Positions 52,617 through 62,007 of a stretch of DNA of 64,000 nucleotides are shown in pieces. The DNA comes from Pseudovibrio ascidiaceicola (GTDB lineage: Bacteria; Pseudomonadota; Alphaproteobacteria; Rhizobiales; Stappiaceae). The stretch lies in contig NZ_FOSK01000011.1 in assembly GCF_900114245.1 (NCBI RefSeq), positions 124,001 to 188,000 of the forward strand, in the 5' to 3' direction. The number at the start of each line of letters is the position of its first letter. The stretch's first letter is position 1. A program made the position numbers and the translations under genes. The notes under the pieces were generated by a model. The model worked only from the letters and a program-made list of their open reading frames with translations. It was not told the DNA's origin and ran no database searches.

Positions 52617-53636
52617 TTAGAAGGTTTCGACGAACTTCACATCAACCAGCTTATCGAGTGTTACGCCTGCTGGTACCAGCTTCTCGCTCTTGAACCAGTT
52701 AAGCTGATCTTCCACACTCGCCATGTTTAGCGCAGCACCTTCGTTAAGACGCATCGCACCATTGCGAATGGATGGAGCAGCTTTCTCATATGGACGATCA
52801 GCATAGACGTACTTATGAATGAGCTTCACCATGTCTTCCGCGGTTGCATCACCTGCGGATTTGTCTACCAGAGCCGCGTTAAAGTCAGCCGCGCCTTTGG
52901 AGTAGGCACCGAGGAAGGTTTTAACCAGCTCAGGATTGTCATTAATGTTCTTCGTAGAAGTGAAGACAGTGGTTACCTGATAATTTGGCACGTAATCAGA
53001 AACTTTACCGATCATCTCCACCTGAGGTGACTTGGCTAAACCCTTTGCGATGTGCGGAACAATAGACCACGCATCAATCTGACCACTCTTCAGTGCCCCA
53101 ATCACTGCGCCAACCTTCTGAAGGGGACGGATCTTGATGTCTTTGCGGTCAAAGCCCTCTTTATCCGCAATCTTATGTGCCATGTAATGGAAGGATGAAC
53201 CTGCTGTCGTCACACCAAAGCTCTTGCCTTTCAGATCAGCTGGTGTCTTCAGGCCTGCATCAAACGCGGCTTTGGAAGCAAGGATCATCTGGCCGTCAAT
53301 GCCAGCTTCTTCCTGCAATGCGCCGCCAACAACTTTCACTGCGCCCTTGTCTGCAAGACTAATCAGGCCACCGGAAATCGCTGTAAGGCCGAAGTCCACA
53401 TCGCCGGAGGCAATTGCAAGCGCCATCGGTTGCGCAGCCTGAAAGAACTTGAACTCAACTTCCAAGCCTGCTTCGTTGAAATAACCCTTTTCAAACGCAA
53501 CAAAATTCGCTGCATGAGAAGTGAAGCGCAAGGCGCCGACCGTGATCTTCTCTGCTGCAGTTGCTGTAGTCGCAAACGTTCCTGTTAGAACCGCTGCGCC
53601 CATCAAAACGCCGCTTAAAATACCGCGTACCTTCAT
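52617..53636 (-). CDS. ABC transporter solute-binding protein, NMT1/SsuA-like
   Basis: I chose the ATG at 53636 with GAGGA upstream; it gives 339 residues and a clean signal peptide (to about residue 28, ATATA). The fold is that of SsuA/TauA/NMT1-type proteins, with ITVGALRFTSHAANFVAFEKG at the start of the mature protein and the central segment KGKSFGVTTAGSSFHYMAHK. The ligand is probably a small organic molecule, such as a sulfonate or a pyrimidine or thiamine precursor, but sequence alone does not decide. It is the first gene of the operon. Confidence 0.9.
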   Translation of the reverse strand: MKVRGILSGVLMGAAVLTGTFATTATAAEKITVGALRFTSHAANFVAFEKGYFNEAGLEVEFKFFQAAQPMALAIASGDVDFGLTAISGGLISLADKGAVKVVGGALQEEAGIDGQMILASKAAFDAGLKTPADLKGKSFGVTTAGSSFHYMAHKIADKEGFDRKDIKIRPLQKVGAVIGALKSGQIDAWSIVPHIAKGLAKSPQVEMIGKVSDYVPNYQVTTVFTSTKNINDNPELVKTFLGAYSKGAADFNAALVDKSAGDATAEDMVKLIHKYVYADRPYEKAAPSIRNGAMRLNEGAALNMASVEDQLNWFKSEKLVPAGVTLDKLVDVKFVETF

Positions 53637-54040
53637 TTTTATCCTCTTAAGTGAACCTTGAGAGCAAACTCTCGTCAATCAAAGCGTATTCCCGAAAAGT
53701 GGCAATTGGTTTTCGGCAAAAACACGCAGGAAAAATCTTTTGCAGCCTCTGGATCTCTATAAAAACAACTGCGCCAATCACTTCAATCGTGCATAGATTA
53801 GTCATATAACGCAACCCGGCGCACATGAGACTTGCAATATTCTCAATCTGAACAGGTTCACTGTCGCTATCTAGCGCATTTATATGCTGCAATTCACCAA
53901 TAATGCGACCAAAAATGCTTCTAGGTTTCGTGCAGATAAACCATCTGTACAAAACTCTAGGGAAAAGGCTGGAAGTGATCGCTCAATCCCAGCCTTTGAT
54001 TTGGTCCAATTGATGAAATCAATTTGGTCAGAGACCAGAT
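53637..54040. other. 404-base gap between trpE(G) end and ABC binding-protein start
   Basis: No gene is visible. The part near 53637 holds the ribosome site and probably the promoter of the binding-protein operon (minus strand). It contains a palindromic repeat at 53684-53727 and a weak hairpin at 54006-54027 (CCAATTGAT with ATCAATTTGG) just after the trpE(G) stop, which may be its terminator though no T-run follows. Confidence 0.5.
53684..53727. repeat. Palindromic extragenic repeat (CCCGAAAAGTGG type)
   Basis: The core CCCGAAAAGTGG plus GGTTTTCGG forms a 7-bp stem (CCGAAAA, 53692-53698, with TTTTCGG, 53710-53716), and GCGT/ACGC arms flank it. This matches the extragenic palindrome common in Brucella, Mesorhizobium and relatives, from my memory of those genomes. 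A degenerate relative is at 4472-4517. Confidence 0.6.
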
Positions 54041-56203
54041 CTAATCTCTAGCAAGAAGCTTGATCATCACATTTTCAATGATCTTGTGACCGCCGTCTTG
54101 ATCTAAGGACATGATGGACTCCGGATGGAACTGAACGGCGCCAATAGGCTCGTTCTTGTGTTCAATTGCCATGATCACGCCGTCTTTGGTTTCTGAAGTC
54201 ACTTCAAAACAATCTGGCAACACATCCCGCTTAGCGAACAAAGAGTGATAACGGCCAACACTGACAGGTGAACTCAGCCCATCAAACAGCTTGGAGCTGT
54301 GACTAAAGGAAACAAGAGATGGCTTCCCATGTACAGGAACATCAAGCTGATCCAACTCACCACCAAATGCTTCGGTCAGCGCCTGCAGACCAAGACACAC
54401 ACCAAAGATTGGGAGCTTGCGAGCACGGGCTCTTTCGATGGTAGCCCGACAGTCAAAGTCCTTCGGAGAACCTGGGCCAGGGGATAGAACGACCAGATCC
54501 GGGTTTACCTGATCAAAGACTTCATCCAGCACCGGACTACGATAGGTGACAACCTCAGCACCTGTCTGCCGGAAGTAATTTGCCAGTGTGTGTACGAAGC
54601 TATCTTCGTGGTCGACAAGCAGAATCTTTTTACCTTTGCCCGGCTTAGCTTTAACAACTTCCTCTTCAGCGGTAAGTGCAAGTCCAGCCTCGCGAACAGC
54701 AGCAATCATGGCAGACGCTTTCAGCTCGGTCTCAGCTTCTTCATCCTCTGGGATACTGTCATAAAGCAGCGTCGCACCAGCACGGATCTGAGCCACACCA
54801 TCCTTGATGCGAACAGTGCGCAGCGTCAGTCCGGTGTTCATGTCACCATTAAACAGCACTGCACCGATTGCGCCGCCATACCATGCACGAGAGCTTTTCT
54901 CATGGTCTTCGATAAACTGCATGGCCCAACGCTTTGGTGCACCAGTAACAGTTACAGCCCATGTATGAGAAAGGAACGCATCCAACGCATCCTTACCATC
55001 AAGCAGAGTGCCTTCAATGTGATCCACGGTATGGATCAGACGGGAATACATCTCGATCTGACGACGACCAATCACACGGACAGACTCTGGAACACAGATG
55101 CGGCTCTTATCGTTCCGGTCCACGTCAGAACACATGGTCAATTCCGCTTCATCCTTGGCAGAGTTCAGCAGCTTGCGGATTTGCGCTTCATCTTCAATCG
55201 CGTTCTTGCCACGGCGGATCGTGCCGGAAATAGGGCAGGTCTCCACACGGCGACCACCAGTCACCCGTACATACATCTCAGGAGAGGCGCCAACCAGATA
55301 CTCGGCGTTGCCTAGGTTGATGAAGAAGGAATAAGGCGAAGGGTTGATCTGCTGCAAACGTCGCGAAACAGCGGATGGCGGGTTTTTGCAAGGTTCATAG
55401 AACACTTGCCCGGGAACGGTCTCAAACAGATCACCGCGCTTGAAGTAATCGACTGCAGATCGCACCAGATCCGCATACTCACCCGGCTCATGGTCTCCAC
55501 GAGCAGGAGTTTCAGTCGCAGCCTTATAGGGCGTCTCTTCACCATCACGTGGCAGACCGTCTGTCGTCTTGGCGTTGTACTCAAAATCGTATTCCAGCAC
55601 ATGGGCCTTGCGGCCGTAGTGGTCAACAATCAGGATTTCATCGGGCAGAAACAACACCATGTCCCGTTGGTCGTCAGGGCGCTGCAGTTTCTGATTAATT
55701 GGCTCAAACTGGAACGTCAGATCATACCCGAACGCGCCATAAAGCCCGAGCTGGTCATCATCACAGGAAAACAGATCAACAAGAGTACGTACCACGGAGA
55801 AGGTTGAGGGCTGGCGGGAGCGCTCTTCCTCTGAAAAGGCTCTGTCTGGCGTCTTGATGGTCAGATCAATGCGATACTCACCTGCATTGAAATCCGCGAT
55901 GTCCTCGTGATCGTCCAATGCGCCTTGAACGGCAGGCATCAACACGCGTCCACGCTCGTTCAAAGCTTGAATGGTAATCTTGCGGTCGTTGGATTCGATC
56001 AGCAGCGGTGGGTTGGCCAGCGCCATATCCCAGCGCGTGTAGCGGCCCGGATATTCGTAGGAAGAGGAAAGCACAGCACCGCGTTGACGGTCCAGTCTGT
56101 CCATCCATTCGCTTGTACCAGCGGCATAATCAGCATTTCGGCTTTTACGGCGGATGATAACGCCGCCTTTGCTCTTATAAGTCCGTTCTGCCGTGATCGG
56201 CAT
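54041..56203 (-). CDS. trpE: Anthranilate synthase, fused TrpE-TrpG
   Basis: The enzyme makes anthranilate from chorismate and glutamine, the first step of tryptophan synthesis. I chose the ATG at 56203 because GGAGG is 7 bases upstream; 720 residues. The N-terminal TrpE domain (about 1-510) has the tryptophan-feedback LLIES segment and the chorismate-binding motifs [10 protein letters not shown] and [11 protein letters not shown]. The C-terminal TrpG amidotransferase (about 530-720) has GPGSPKDF, the catalytic Cys near 602 ([10 protein letters not shown]) and FHPESI near 692. Fused TrpEG with a leader-peptide attenuator is the rhizobial arrangement. Confidence 0.97.
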   Translation of the reverse strand: MPITAERTYKSKGGVIIRRKSRNADYAAGTSEWMDRLDRQRGAVLSSSYEYPGRYTRWDMALANPPLLIESNDRKITIQALNERGRVLMPAVQGALDDHEDIADFNAGEYRIDLTIKTPDRAFSEEERSRQPSTFSVVRTLVDLFSCDDDQLGLYGAFGYDLTFQFEPINQKLQRPDDQRDMVLFLPDEILIVDHYGRKAHVLEYDFEYNAKTTDGLPRDGEETPYKAATETPARGDHEPGEYADLVRSAVDYFKRGDLFETVPGQVFYEPCKNPPSAVSRRLQQINPSPYSFFINLGNAEYLVGASPEMYVRVTGGRRVETCPISGTIRRGKNAIEDEAQIRKLLNSAKDEAELTMCSDVDRNDKSRICVPESVRVIGRRQIEMYSRLIHTVDHIEGTLLDGKDALDAFLSHTWAVTVTGAPKRWAMQFIEDHEKSSRAWYGGAIGAVLFNGDMNTGLTLRTVRIKDGVAQIRAGATLLYDSIPEDEEAETELKASAMIAAVREAGLALTAEEEVVKAKPGKGKKILLVDHEDSFVHTLANYFRQTGAEVVTYRSPVLDEVFDQVNPDLVVLSPGPGSPKDFDCRATIERARARKLPIFGVCLGLQALTEAFGGELDQLDVPVHGKPSLVSFSHSSKLFDGLSSPVSVGRYHSLFAKRDVLPDCFEVTSETKDGVIMAIEHKNEPIGAVQFHPESIMSLDQDGGHKIIENVMIKLLARD

Positions 56204-56263
56204 GGTCAATCCTCCGGGTCGTGCACACCTGTTTTTGATGTTTGCGAGGCGGTAGATACAACA

Positions 56264-56291
56264 AAGCCGCCTGCAGAAAATGCGGCGGCTT
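56264..56291 (-). terminator. trp attenuator terminator
   Basis: AAGCCGCC and GGCGGCTT form a perfect 8-bp outer stem, extended inward by GCA/TGC, between the leader peptide and trpE. A moderately T-rich run (TGTTGT) follows on the minus strand. It should form when charged tRNA-Trp lets the ribosome finish the leader peptide. Confidence 0.75.
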
Positions 56292-56331
56292 GGAAATTAC
56301 AGGTCAACAAGACATGCGTGTTCAGCCACCG

Positions 56332-56379
56332 TCACCGGCGCCACCACCACAGCATGTTTTGTGCTTGCATAGTCATCAT
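56332..56379 (-). CDS. trpL: trp leader peptide TrpL (three consecutive Trp codons)
   Basis: The short reading frame reads MMTMQAQNMLWWWRR and stops. Three Trp codons in a row lie 12 bases before the stop, followed by the attenuator at 56264-56291. This is the tryptophan-sensing leader of rhizobial-type trpE(G); Sinorhizobium has a similar 14-residue peptide ending WWWAR. The first ATG (56379) starts exactly 7 bases after a TATGAA -10 box, so the message is probably leaderless, as known in Sinorhizobium. ATG codons at 56376 and 56370 are alternative starts. Confidence 0.85.
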   Translation of the reverse strand: MMTMQAQNMLWWWRR

Positions 56380-56385
56380 GCGATT

Positions 56386-56414
56386 TTCATAACCTAAGGA
56401 GCTCATAGGTGCAA
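56386..56414 (-). promoter_or_regulatory. Promoter of the trpL-trpE(G) transcript
   Basis: A TTGCAC -35-like box (56409-56414) and a TATGAA -10-like box (56386-56391) are spaced by 17 bases. The predicted start lies at the A of the leader ATG (56379). The match to consensus is moderate; the spacing and position are the main support. Confidence 0.55.
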
Positions 56415-56442
56415 CTCCTGAAACAAAATTGCACCCAGCAAT

Positions 56443-56479
56443 GAAAAGAAGAGCCCTTCAACCCATCGTGAAGAGCTCT
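56443..56479 (-). terminator. Terminator downstream of argE
   Basis: AGAGCTCTTCA and TGAAGGGCTCT pair over 11 bp with one wobble, followed on the minus strand by TCTTTTC. It sits 12 bases after the argE stop and shields trpL from read-through. Confidence 0.7.
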
Positions 56480-56490
56480 CCAACCTCAGC

Positions 56491-57645
56491 TTAAGCACAC
56501 GCGTGTTGGATCAGGCGGTCTAGGAAACCGTCGCATTTGTCGAGTTCGGATTGCTTGATGTACTCGTCTGGTTTGTGGGCCTGCTCAATGCTGCCCGGGC
56601 CACACACCACGGTTGGGACTTTCAAGATGGTCTGGATCAAGCCAGCTTCCGTGCCATAAGCAACTTTTGCATGGTCATTGCGGCCTGCCAGTTTCTTCGC
56701 CAGAATGGTCACATCCGCTTCCACTTCTGTATCCAGTCCTGGGATCTCGGAGTAAGGAATGAGCTCGATATTTGCATCTTCCGAAACTTTGCGCATTTCA
56801 GGAAGAAGCTCTTCTGTGGCAAAACGCCTGATCTCGTCCATGCATGCCTGCAGGCTTTCGGTAGGCAAAACGCGGAACTCAAAAATTACTTCGCAGTGTT
56901 CCGGCACAATGTTGAGTGCAGTTCCACCTTTCATGACACCTGTGTGAGCGGTGGAGTACGGTAGATCAAACAGATCATCACTAGGACCTGCTGCCAGTTC
57001 CCGTGCCATCTCTTCCAGTTTTGCTACAAGGCGAGCACCATAGTGCACGGCGTTCACGCCCTGCGGTGCGAGGGAAGAGTGGCAGGAAAGGCCGGTAAAC
57101 ACAGCGCGGTATGAGGCTTTGGATTTATGTGCCACCACAACCTGCATTTCAGTCGGCTCACCAACGAAACAGGCTTCCGCCTGAAACCCTTCGCCAGCCA
57201 ACTTATGAAGCACAGGCTGAACGCCAGTGCAGCCAGTTTCTTCGTCATAAGAGAACATAAGGTGGAACGGCTTGTTCAGCGATGCCTTGAGCATCTCTGG
57301 CACTTTGGCAAGAGAGCACGCAACAAAGCCTTTCATGTCGCAGGAACCGCGACCGTAAAGCAGACCATCTTCTTCGCGAAGGGAGAACGGGTTGCTTGTC
57401 CAGTCTTGTCCTTCGACCGGCACTACATCTGTGTGGCCTGAAAGAATGTAACCATCGGTCCCATCTCCACCGATCGTCGCAAACAGGCTCGCCTTCTCAC
57501 CTGTCTCGTCTGGCAGTATGGAAGAAGAGACCCCCAGATCATTAAGATACTCTTCGATCCACTTGATCAGGGGGAGATTGGTTTTTGCGCTGACCGTGTC
57601 AAAGCTAACCAGCTTTGCAAGGATTTCTTGGCTTGTCATTGTCAT
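56491..57645 (-). CDS. argE: Acetylornithine deacetylase (ArgE/M20 family)
   Basis: The 384-residue protein is an M20 metal-dependent deacetylase. Visible metal-site motifs are SGHTDVVPVEGQDW (His71, Asp73), GRGSCDMKGFVA (Asp103) and DEETGCTG (catalytic Glu near 136). Its pattern matches the ArgE type used in ornithine synthesis by bacteria that lack the ArgJ cycle, but alphaproteobacteria often use ArgJ and keep ArgE paralogues for other N-acyl substrates. It follows the ROK kinase by 72 bases on the same strand, so it may be in the sugar-uptake operon. The specific substrate is uncertain. Confidence 0.85.
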   Translation of the reverse strand: MTMTSQEILAKLVSFDTVSAKTNLPLIKWIEEYLNDLGVSSSILPDETGEKASLFATIGGDGTDGYILSGHTDVVPVEGQDWTSNPFSLREEDGLLYGRGSCDMKGFVACSLAKVPEMLKASLNKPFHLMFSYDEETGCTGVQPVLHKLAGEGFQAEACFVGEPTEMQVVVAHKSKASYRAVFTGLSCHSSLAPQGVNAVHYGARLVAKLEEMARELAAGPSDDLFDLPYSTAHTGVMKGGTALNIVPEHCEVIFEFRVLPTESLQACMDEIRRFATEELLPEMRKVSEDANIELIPYSEIPGLDTEVEADVTILAKKLAGRNDHAKVAYGTEAGLIQTILKVPTVVCGPGSIEQAHKPDEYIKQSELDKCDGFLDRLIQHACA

Positions 57646-57717
57646 GGAAATTTCTTTCAGGAAATCGGAATCGTGAGTTCTGACTATAGAAAGAGAAATC
57701 CATAAGGAAAAGTACGT

Positions 57718-58650
57718 TTACGAGCTTTCGTTGACATGCCGTAGCGTTGTTTCGCCCTTACCCCACAGCCATGCCGCACCGCGCACACCAGAGCTGTCGC
57801 CGTGTTTGGCCTTGCGGATATCAAAATCATAACCATCAGAGAAAATGTAAGGACGCATTGCAGCAGGAAGATCCTTGTAAATCTCTTCCACGTTAGACAT
57901 GCCACCAGCCAGTACAAAGCAGTCAGGATCTAAAATGTTGGCTGCCATCGCCAAGGCACGGCCCAAGCGGCTTACATAACGCTGATACGTGCCCATGGCA
58001 GCTTCATCACCAGAGCGCATCAACTCAATGATCTCGCTGCCCTTAAGAGCCTTTCCAGTGGCATTTTCATAATCCCACTGGAAACCTGTGCCAGAGCACA
58101 AAAGGTCAATCGTACCGTGGTGTCCAGTCCAATTGAGTGGCCCCGGGAACTCGCCTTCTTGCATCCATGGCACTGTGACGTTTCCCCATTCGCCACCAAT
58201 GCCATTCGCACCTTTATGAGGACGTCCATTAATCGCTATGCCTGAACCACAGCCAGTGCCAATGATGACACCGTGAACAACACCGCATCCTGCTCCGGCA
58301 CCGTCAATGGCCTCAGATACTGCCATACAATTGGCGTCGTTCTGAATGCGCACTTCACGGCCAAGGGCATCGCACAGATCTTTGTCGAGAGGTTTCCCGT
58401 TCATCCACGTGGAATTTGCGTTCTTAACCAGTCCGGTACTTGGAGAGATGGACCCAGGAATACCAATGCCTACTGTCCCAACTTCGCCCGTCGCCGCTTC
58501 AGTTGCTGCAACAAGTTCGATAACAGCTTTTACGCAGCCTTGATAATCGTTCTTGGGAGTTGGAACGCGCTTGCGAAACAGTTGTTCACCTTCGTTAGAA
58601 AGTGCCAGCGCTTCAATTTTGGTACCACCCCAGTCAAGTCCAATTCGCAT
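57718..58650 (-). CDS. ROK-family sugar kinase lacking the zinc site
   Basis: The 310-residue protein has the ATP-binding start LDWGGTKIEALAL and the catalytic Asp105 (QNDANC). In the usual Mak/NagK pattern, GEWGH followed by CxCGxxGCxE binds zinc. Here the same region reads GEWGN (Asn157) and NWTGHHGTID (residues 173-182), so the His and all three Cys are replaced together while the following SGTGF motif is kept. The kinase call is good; the loss of the zinc site is clear. Substrate is a hexose or amino sugar by family. It lies 67 bases after the class II aldolase gene. Confidence 0.9.
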   Translation of the reverse strand: MRIGLDWGGTKIEALALSNEGEQLFRKRVPTPKNDYQGCVKAVIELVAATEAATGEVGTVGIGIPGSISPSTGLVKNANSTWMNGKPLDKDLCDALGREVRIQNDANCMAVSEAIDGAGAGCGVVHGVIIGTGCGSGIAINGRPHKGANGIGGEWGNVTVPWMQEGEFPGPLNWTGHHGTIDLLCSGTGFQWDYENATGKALKGSEIIELMRSGDEAAMGTYQRYVSRLGRALAMAANILDPDCFVLAGGMSNVEEIYKDLPAAMRPYIFSDGYDFDIRKAKHGDSSGVRGAAWLWGKGETTLRHVNESS

Positions 58651-58717
58651 GTTCCAATCATTCCCCCGTTACATGCATAAAAGGCCTAAGCCTCTGCATT
58701 TTTTGTTGTCTTCTGGC

Positions 58718-59416
58718 TTAGTCGCGTCGCTGGGGCATTTCAAAAGCACCTGCGTCGTCTCCATCCAATGTATCCAGCTGTTTACCGTAGCTTTTAAATT
58801 TTCTCAAAATCTCTTTCATCTCAGCAGGACAAAGAGGTGCAGGTTCACCCAGAACCAGCGCAGATAAATACTGATCTGCCAATGCTTCCACTTCACCGGC
58901 AAGCCCAAGCGCCTTGTGTAGCGAAGGGCCAAAAGCAATCTGACCATGATGCGCCAAAAGACAGGCAGTCCGGTCTTCAAGCGCATCGATCATTGCTTTA
59001 GAGAGGGCTTTGGTCCCGAACGTTGCGTAGTCTGCACATTTGATCTGATCTCCGCCAGCAACCGCTACCATGTAATGAAAAGCTGGAATGCCTTTATTAT
59101 GAGTTGAAAGCGCAGTCGCTCTGGCTGAATGGCAGTGAACAACAGCCTCTGCATCTTTGTAGTTGCGGTAAATATCCATATGCATACGCCACTCAGATGA
59201 AGGCAGAAAATCTCCAAAATATCCGCCCTCAAGATCCATGAAGACAATCTTTTTCATCTCTAGATCTTCGTAAGGAATGCCAGAAGGCGTAATCAACATG
59301 CCATTGTTATATCGGACGCTTACATTGCCAGAGGTTCCATGTGTCAAACCAGTGCTTTGTAAAGCACGCGCCGTTCTTATTACTTCCCGGCGAAGCTGGT
59401 TCTCAGCTGTTGTCAT
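58718..59416 (-). CDS. Class II aldolase (FucA/AraD type)
   Basis: The 232-residue protein has the family zinc site HCHS (His94, His96) and His156/157 (AHHGQIAFG), with the likely catalytic Glu75 (SSEWRMH) and the phosphate-site segment TSGNVSVRY. Family members split L-fuculose-1-phosphate or related sugar phosphates, or epimerise L-ribulose-5-phosphate. The C-terminus is longer and charged. GGAG precedes the ATG by 7 bases. It lies between the ABC ATPase and the ROK kinase, all on the minus strand with gaps near 70 bases, so a pathway uptake, phosphorylation and aldol cleavage is likely. Confidence 0.92.
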   Translation of the reverse strand: MTTAENQLRREVIRTARALQSTGLTHGTSGNVSVRYNNGMLITPSGIPYEDLEMKKIVFMDLEGGYFGDFLPSSEWRMHMDIYRNYKDAEAVVHCHSARATALSTHNKGIPAFHYMVAVAGGDQIKCADYATFGTKALSKAMIDALEDRTACLLAHHGQIAFGPSLHKALGLAGEVEALADQYLSALVLGEPAPLCPAEMKEILRKFKSYGKQLDTLDGDDAGAFEMPQRRD

Positions 59417-59488
59417 AACATGTCTCCGCTTGCTGTCGCCTAGGCAAATGTAAGGCTAGCCGCACAGGTTTGTTTCAGGCAATAGCGC

Positions 59489-61126
59489 TCAATGCGTGTG
59501 CTTGTTCTCTTTTTCTCTGCGCCTGCGCAAGGCTTCATTGAGGTCTGGCGCAGCAGAGACAAGGATACGTGTGTAAGGGTGTTTGGGATTGGAAAAGACT
59601 TCTCCGGTTGGACCTTCTTCAACAATCCGGCCAGCGTTCATCACAATCACCCGATCAGTAATGGCCTGCACGACAGACAGATCATGTGAAATGAACAGAT
59701 AAGCCATACCCAGCCGATCACGCAAATCTGCAAAGAGATCCAGAATTTGTGCTCTGATGGAAACATCTAGGGCTGAGACGGGCTCATCTGCGACGATCAG
59801 GCTTGGATTGGTGACCAGCGCACGCGCAATTGCGATACGCTGCCTTTGGCCGCCAGAAAATTCGTGCGGATATTTGTTGGCATCTGCGGAAGAAAGCCCC
59901 ACGCTTTCCAAAACCTCATGAACGCGTTTTTTACGTTGAGAACGAGACAGTTCGTTACGCATCAAGTGCAAAGGTTCTCCAACGGTACGTTCAACCGTAT
60001 GCCGTGGATCAAAGCTTCCATAAGGGTCCTGAAACACAGCCTGAATGCCCAGTTGCAAATCCTGACGGTCTTTTCGTGAAACCGAGTAGGGGTCTTTGCC
60101 AAGAAACTGGATATGGCCTGCGTTTGGCGGTGTCAGTCCCAAAATAGTGCGCGCCAGGGTGGACTTGCCACATCCACTTTCACCCACCAGTCCCATGCTC
60201 TGACGCGGCGCAACGTGGAAGGAAACGTGTTGTACGGCCCTGTGCCATTGTCTGCGTGTGAAGATGCTGGCGCGAGGGAGAGGATATTCCCGCAGTACAT
60301 TGCTCACCTTCAAGAGCGGCTGCGTGATCTCGTCAACCGGCTCTTGTCGTGGAACAGGTACGTGATTTGAGGCTTCAAACAGCTTTTTGGAATAGGGATG
60401 AGAAAGATTGTCGAACAGCTCGCAAGTTGGACCTCGCTCAACAATCACTCCATCCTTCATAATCGCAACAGTGTCTGCCATGTCTGCAACAACTGCCAAA
60501 TCATGCGAAATGAGCAACATGGCCATCTGTTCTTTGCGCACGATGTCTTTCAGCAATGTCAGGATCTGCGCCTGAACTGTCACATCAAGTGCTGTGGTCG
60601 GCTCATCTGCAATCAGCACCTTGGGCTTACAGGCAATGGCGATGGCGATGACAACGCGCTGCCTCTGTCCGCCGGAAAGCTGGTGAGGGAAACGATCAAT
60701 CAAACCATATTCAAGACCCAGGCCTACCCGTTCCAGAACATCGATAGTCTGGTCCATTGCTTCTTTGCGCGTAAGACCCTGATGCCAGCGAAGGCCTTCA
60801 GCAACTTGCTCGCCAATGGTGCGGGTTGGATTGAGAGCGGTCAGCGGTTCCTGGAAGACCATAGAGATGTCTTTGCCGCGGACATGGGTCATCTCTGTGT
60901 CCGTAACACGTGTGAGGTTCTTTCCCTCAAACATCAGATCGCCAATCTGATGAGCACCCTCTGGTAATAGCTGCATGGCAGAGAGCGCACTCATGGATTT
61001 GCCAGATCCACTTTCGCCAACAAGACCGAGGATTTTGCCCTGCTCAAGGTCAAAGCTCACATTGCGCAGGATCGGCTTGCCAGAAATGGAAACGCAAAGG
61101 TCAGTGGCGGAAAAGACAGAAGTCAC
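59489..61126 (-). CDS. Peptide/opine-type ABC transporter, double ATP-binding protein
   Basis: The 545-residue protein carries two ATPase domains. The first has [28 protein letters not shown] and [13 protein letters not shown]. The second has [29 protein letters not shown] and [13 protein letters not shown]. Both have the C-terminal oligopeptide extension ([11 protein letters not shown] and [14 protein letters not shown]). It is shorter than the fused ATPase in the first transporter operon (633 residues) because the linkers are shorter. Its start overlaps the upstream permease by four bases. The short His-rich C-terminus (NKHTH) is unremarkable. Confidence 0.95.
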   Translation of the reverse strand: MTSVFSATDLCVSISGKPILRNVSFDLEQGKILGLVGESGSGKSMSALSAMQLLPEGAHQIGDLMFEGKNLTRVTDTEMTHVRGKDISMVFQEPLTALNPTRTIGEQVAEGLRWHQGLTRKEAMDQTIDVLERVGLGLEYGLIDRFPHQLSGGQRQRVVIAIAIACKPKVLIADEPTTALDVTVQAQILTLLKDIVRKEQMAMLLISHDLAVVADMADTVAIMKDGVIVERGPTCELFDNLSHPYSKKLFEASNHVPVPRQEPVDEITQPLLKVSNVLREYPLPRASIFTRRQWHRAVQHVSFHVAPRQSMGLVGESGCGKSTLARTILGLTPPNAGHIQFLGKDPYSVSRKDRQDLQLGIQAVFQDPYGSFDPRHTVERTVGEPLHLMRNELSRSQRKKRVHEVLESVGLSSADANKYPHEFSGGQRQRIAIARALVTNPSLIVADEPVSALDVSIRAQILDLFADLRDRLGMAYLFISHDLSVVQAITDRVIVMNAGRIVEEGPTGEVFSNPKHPYTRILVSAAPDLNEALRRRREKENKHTH

Positions 61127-62007
61127 GCAACTCGCCTCCGCATCTTGGGGTCCAGCAAATCCCGTAGTCCGTCGCCAAGCAGGTTAAAGCCGAGAACGGA
61201 AAAGATAATCGCAAATCCTGGATAAAGAGCCAGCTGTGGTGCAAAGGCAACCATGGTCTGGGCCTCGTACAACATGCGGCCCCAACTCGCCATGGGTGGT
61301 TGCGTCCCCAAACCAAGATAGGAGAGACCTGCCTCTGAAAGGATTGCAAGAGAAAGCTGGATGGTTGCCTGCACGATCAACAAATTAGCAATGTTCGGAA
61401 TAACGTGTTCCAGAGTGATCAAAAACGAGCTCTTGCCGGAAAGGCGGGCGGCAAGCAAAAACTCGCGTCCCGAAAGAGACAAGGCACCGCCACGAGCGAC
61501 GCGGGCAAAAACCGGAATATTGAAGATGCCAATCGCAATCACAGCGTTGATAGTACCCGGTCCGAAAATAGATGTGATGAGCACGGCAGAGAGCAGAGAA
61601 GGAAATGCGAAAATCAGATCATTGGTGCGCATCACCAGTTCTTCCAGAAAACCCTTTTGGGCCGCAGCCAGAAGTCCCAATGGCACGCCAATCAGCATAC
61701 CGATGCCAACAGCAATCAACGCTACAATGATGGACGTGCGTGCGCCAACCATCAGCATGGAGAAGATATCGCGACCATACTGATCCGTCCCAAACCAGAA
61801 TTCAGAACTCATCGGTTTAAGGCGCTTTGAAACATCCAGAACATCGATCGCATAGGGTGTCCAGAAGACGGAAGTAATCCCTGCGATGAGAATAACGAGA
61901 GCAAGCACTGCTCCGATCACGAAAGAGCGGCTGTGAAGGGCCTTCTTCCAGATGGAGATTTCGTCAAAACTGGCGAGCGACGGATAACTTGGGAGTTCCT
62001 GATTCAT
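61123..62007 (-). CDS. ABC transporter permease, DppC/OppC type
   Basis: The 294-residue protein has an N-terminal cytoplasmic tail, a first helix (about residues 32-54), GTDQYGRDIFSMLMVGARTS before helix 2, and the EAA loop GREFLLAARLSGKSSFLITLE near residue 190. It has normal length, without the large periplasmic insertion seen in the other DppC-type protein of this window. It overlaps both the DppB-type permease and the ATPase gene by four bases each, so the three are coupled. Confidence 0.95.
   Translation of the reverse strand: MNQELPSYPSLASFDEISIWKKALHSRSFVIGAVLALVILIAGITSVFWTPYAIDVLDVSKRLKPMSSEFWFGTDQYGRDIFSMLMVGARTSIIVALIAVGIGMLIGVPLGLLAAAQKGFLEELVMRTNDLIFAFPSLLSAVLITSIFGPGTINAVIAIGIFNIPVFARVARGGALSLSGREFLLAARLSGKSSFLITLEHVIPNIANLLIVQATIQLSLAILSEAGLSYLGLGTQPPMASWGRMLYEAQTMVAFAPQLALYPGFAIIFSVLGFNLLGDGLRDLLDPKMRRRVA

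Noticed and set aside
54590-55315. 241-codon plus-strand frame opposite trpE(G)
   Set aside because: Antisense to catalytic TrpE motifs; no signal or family pattern.
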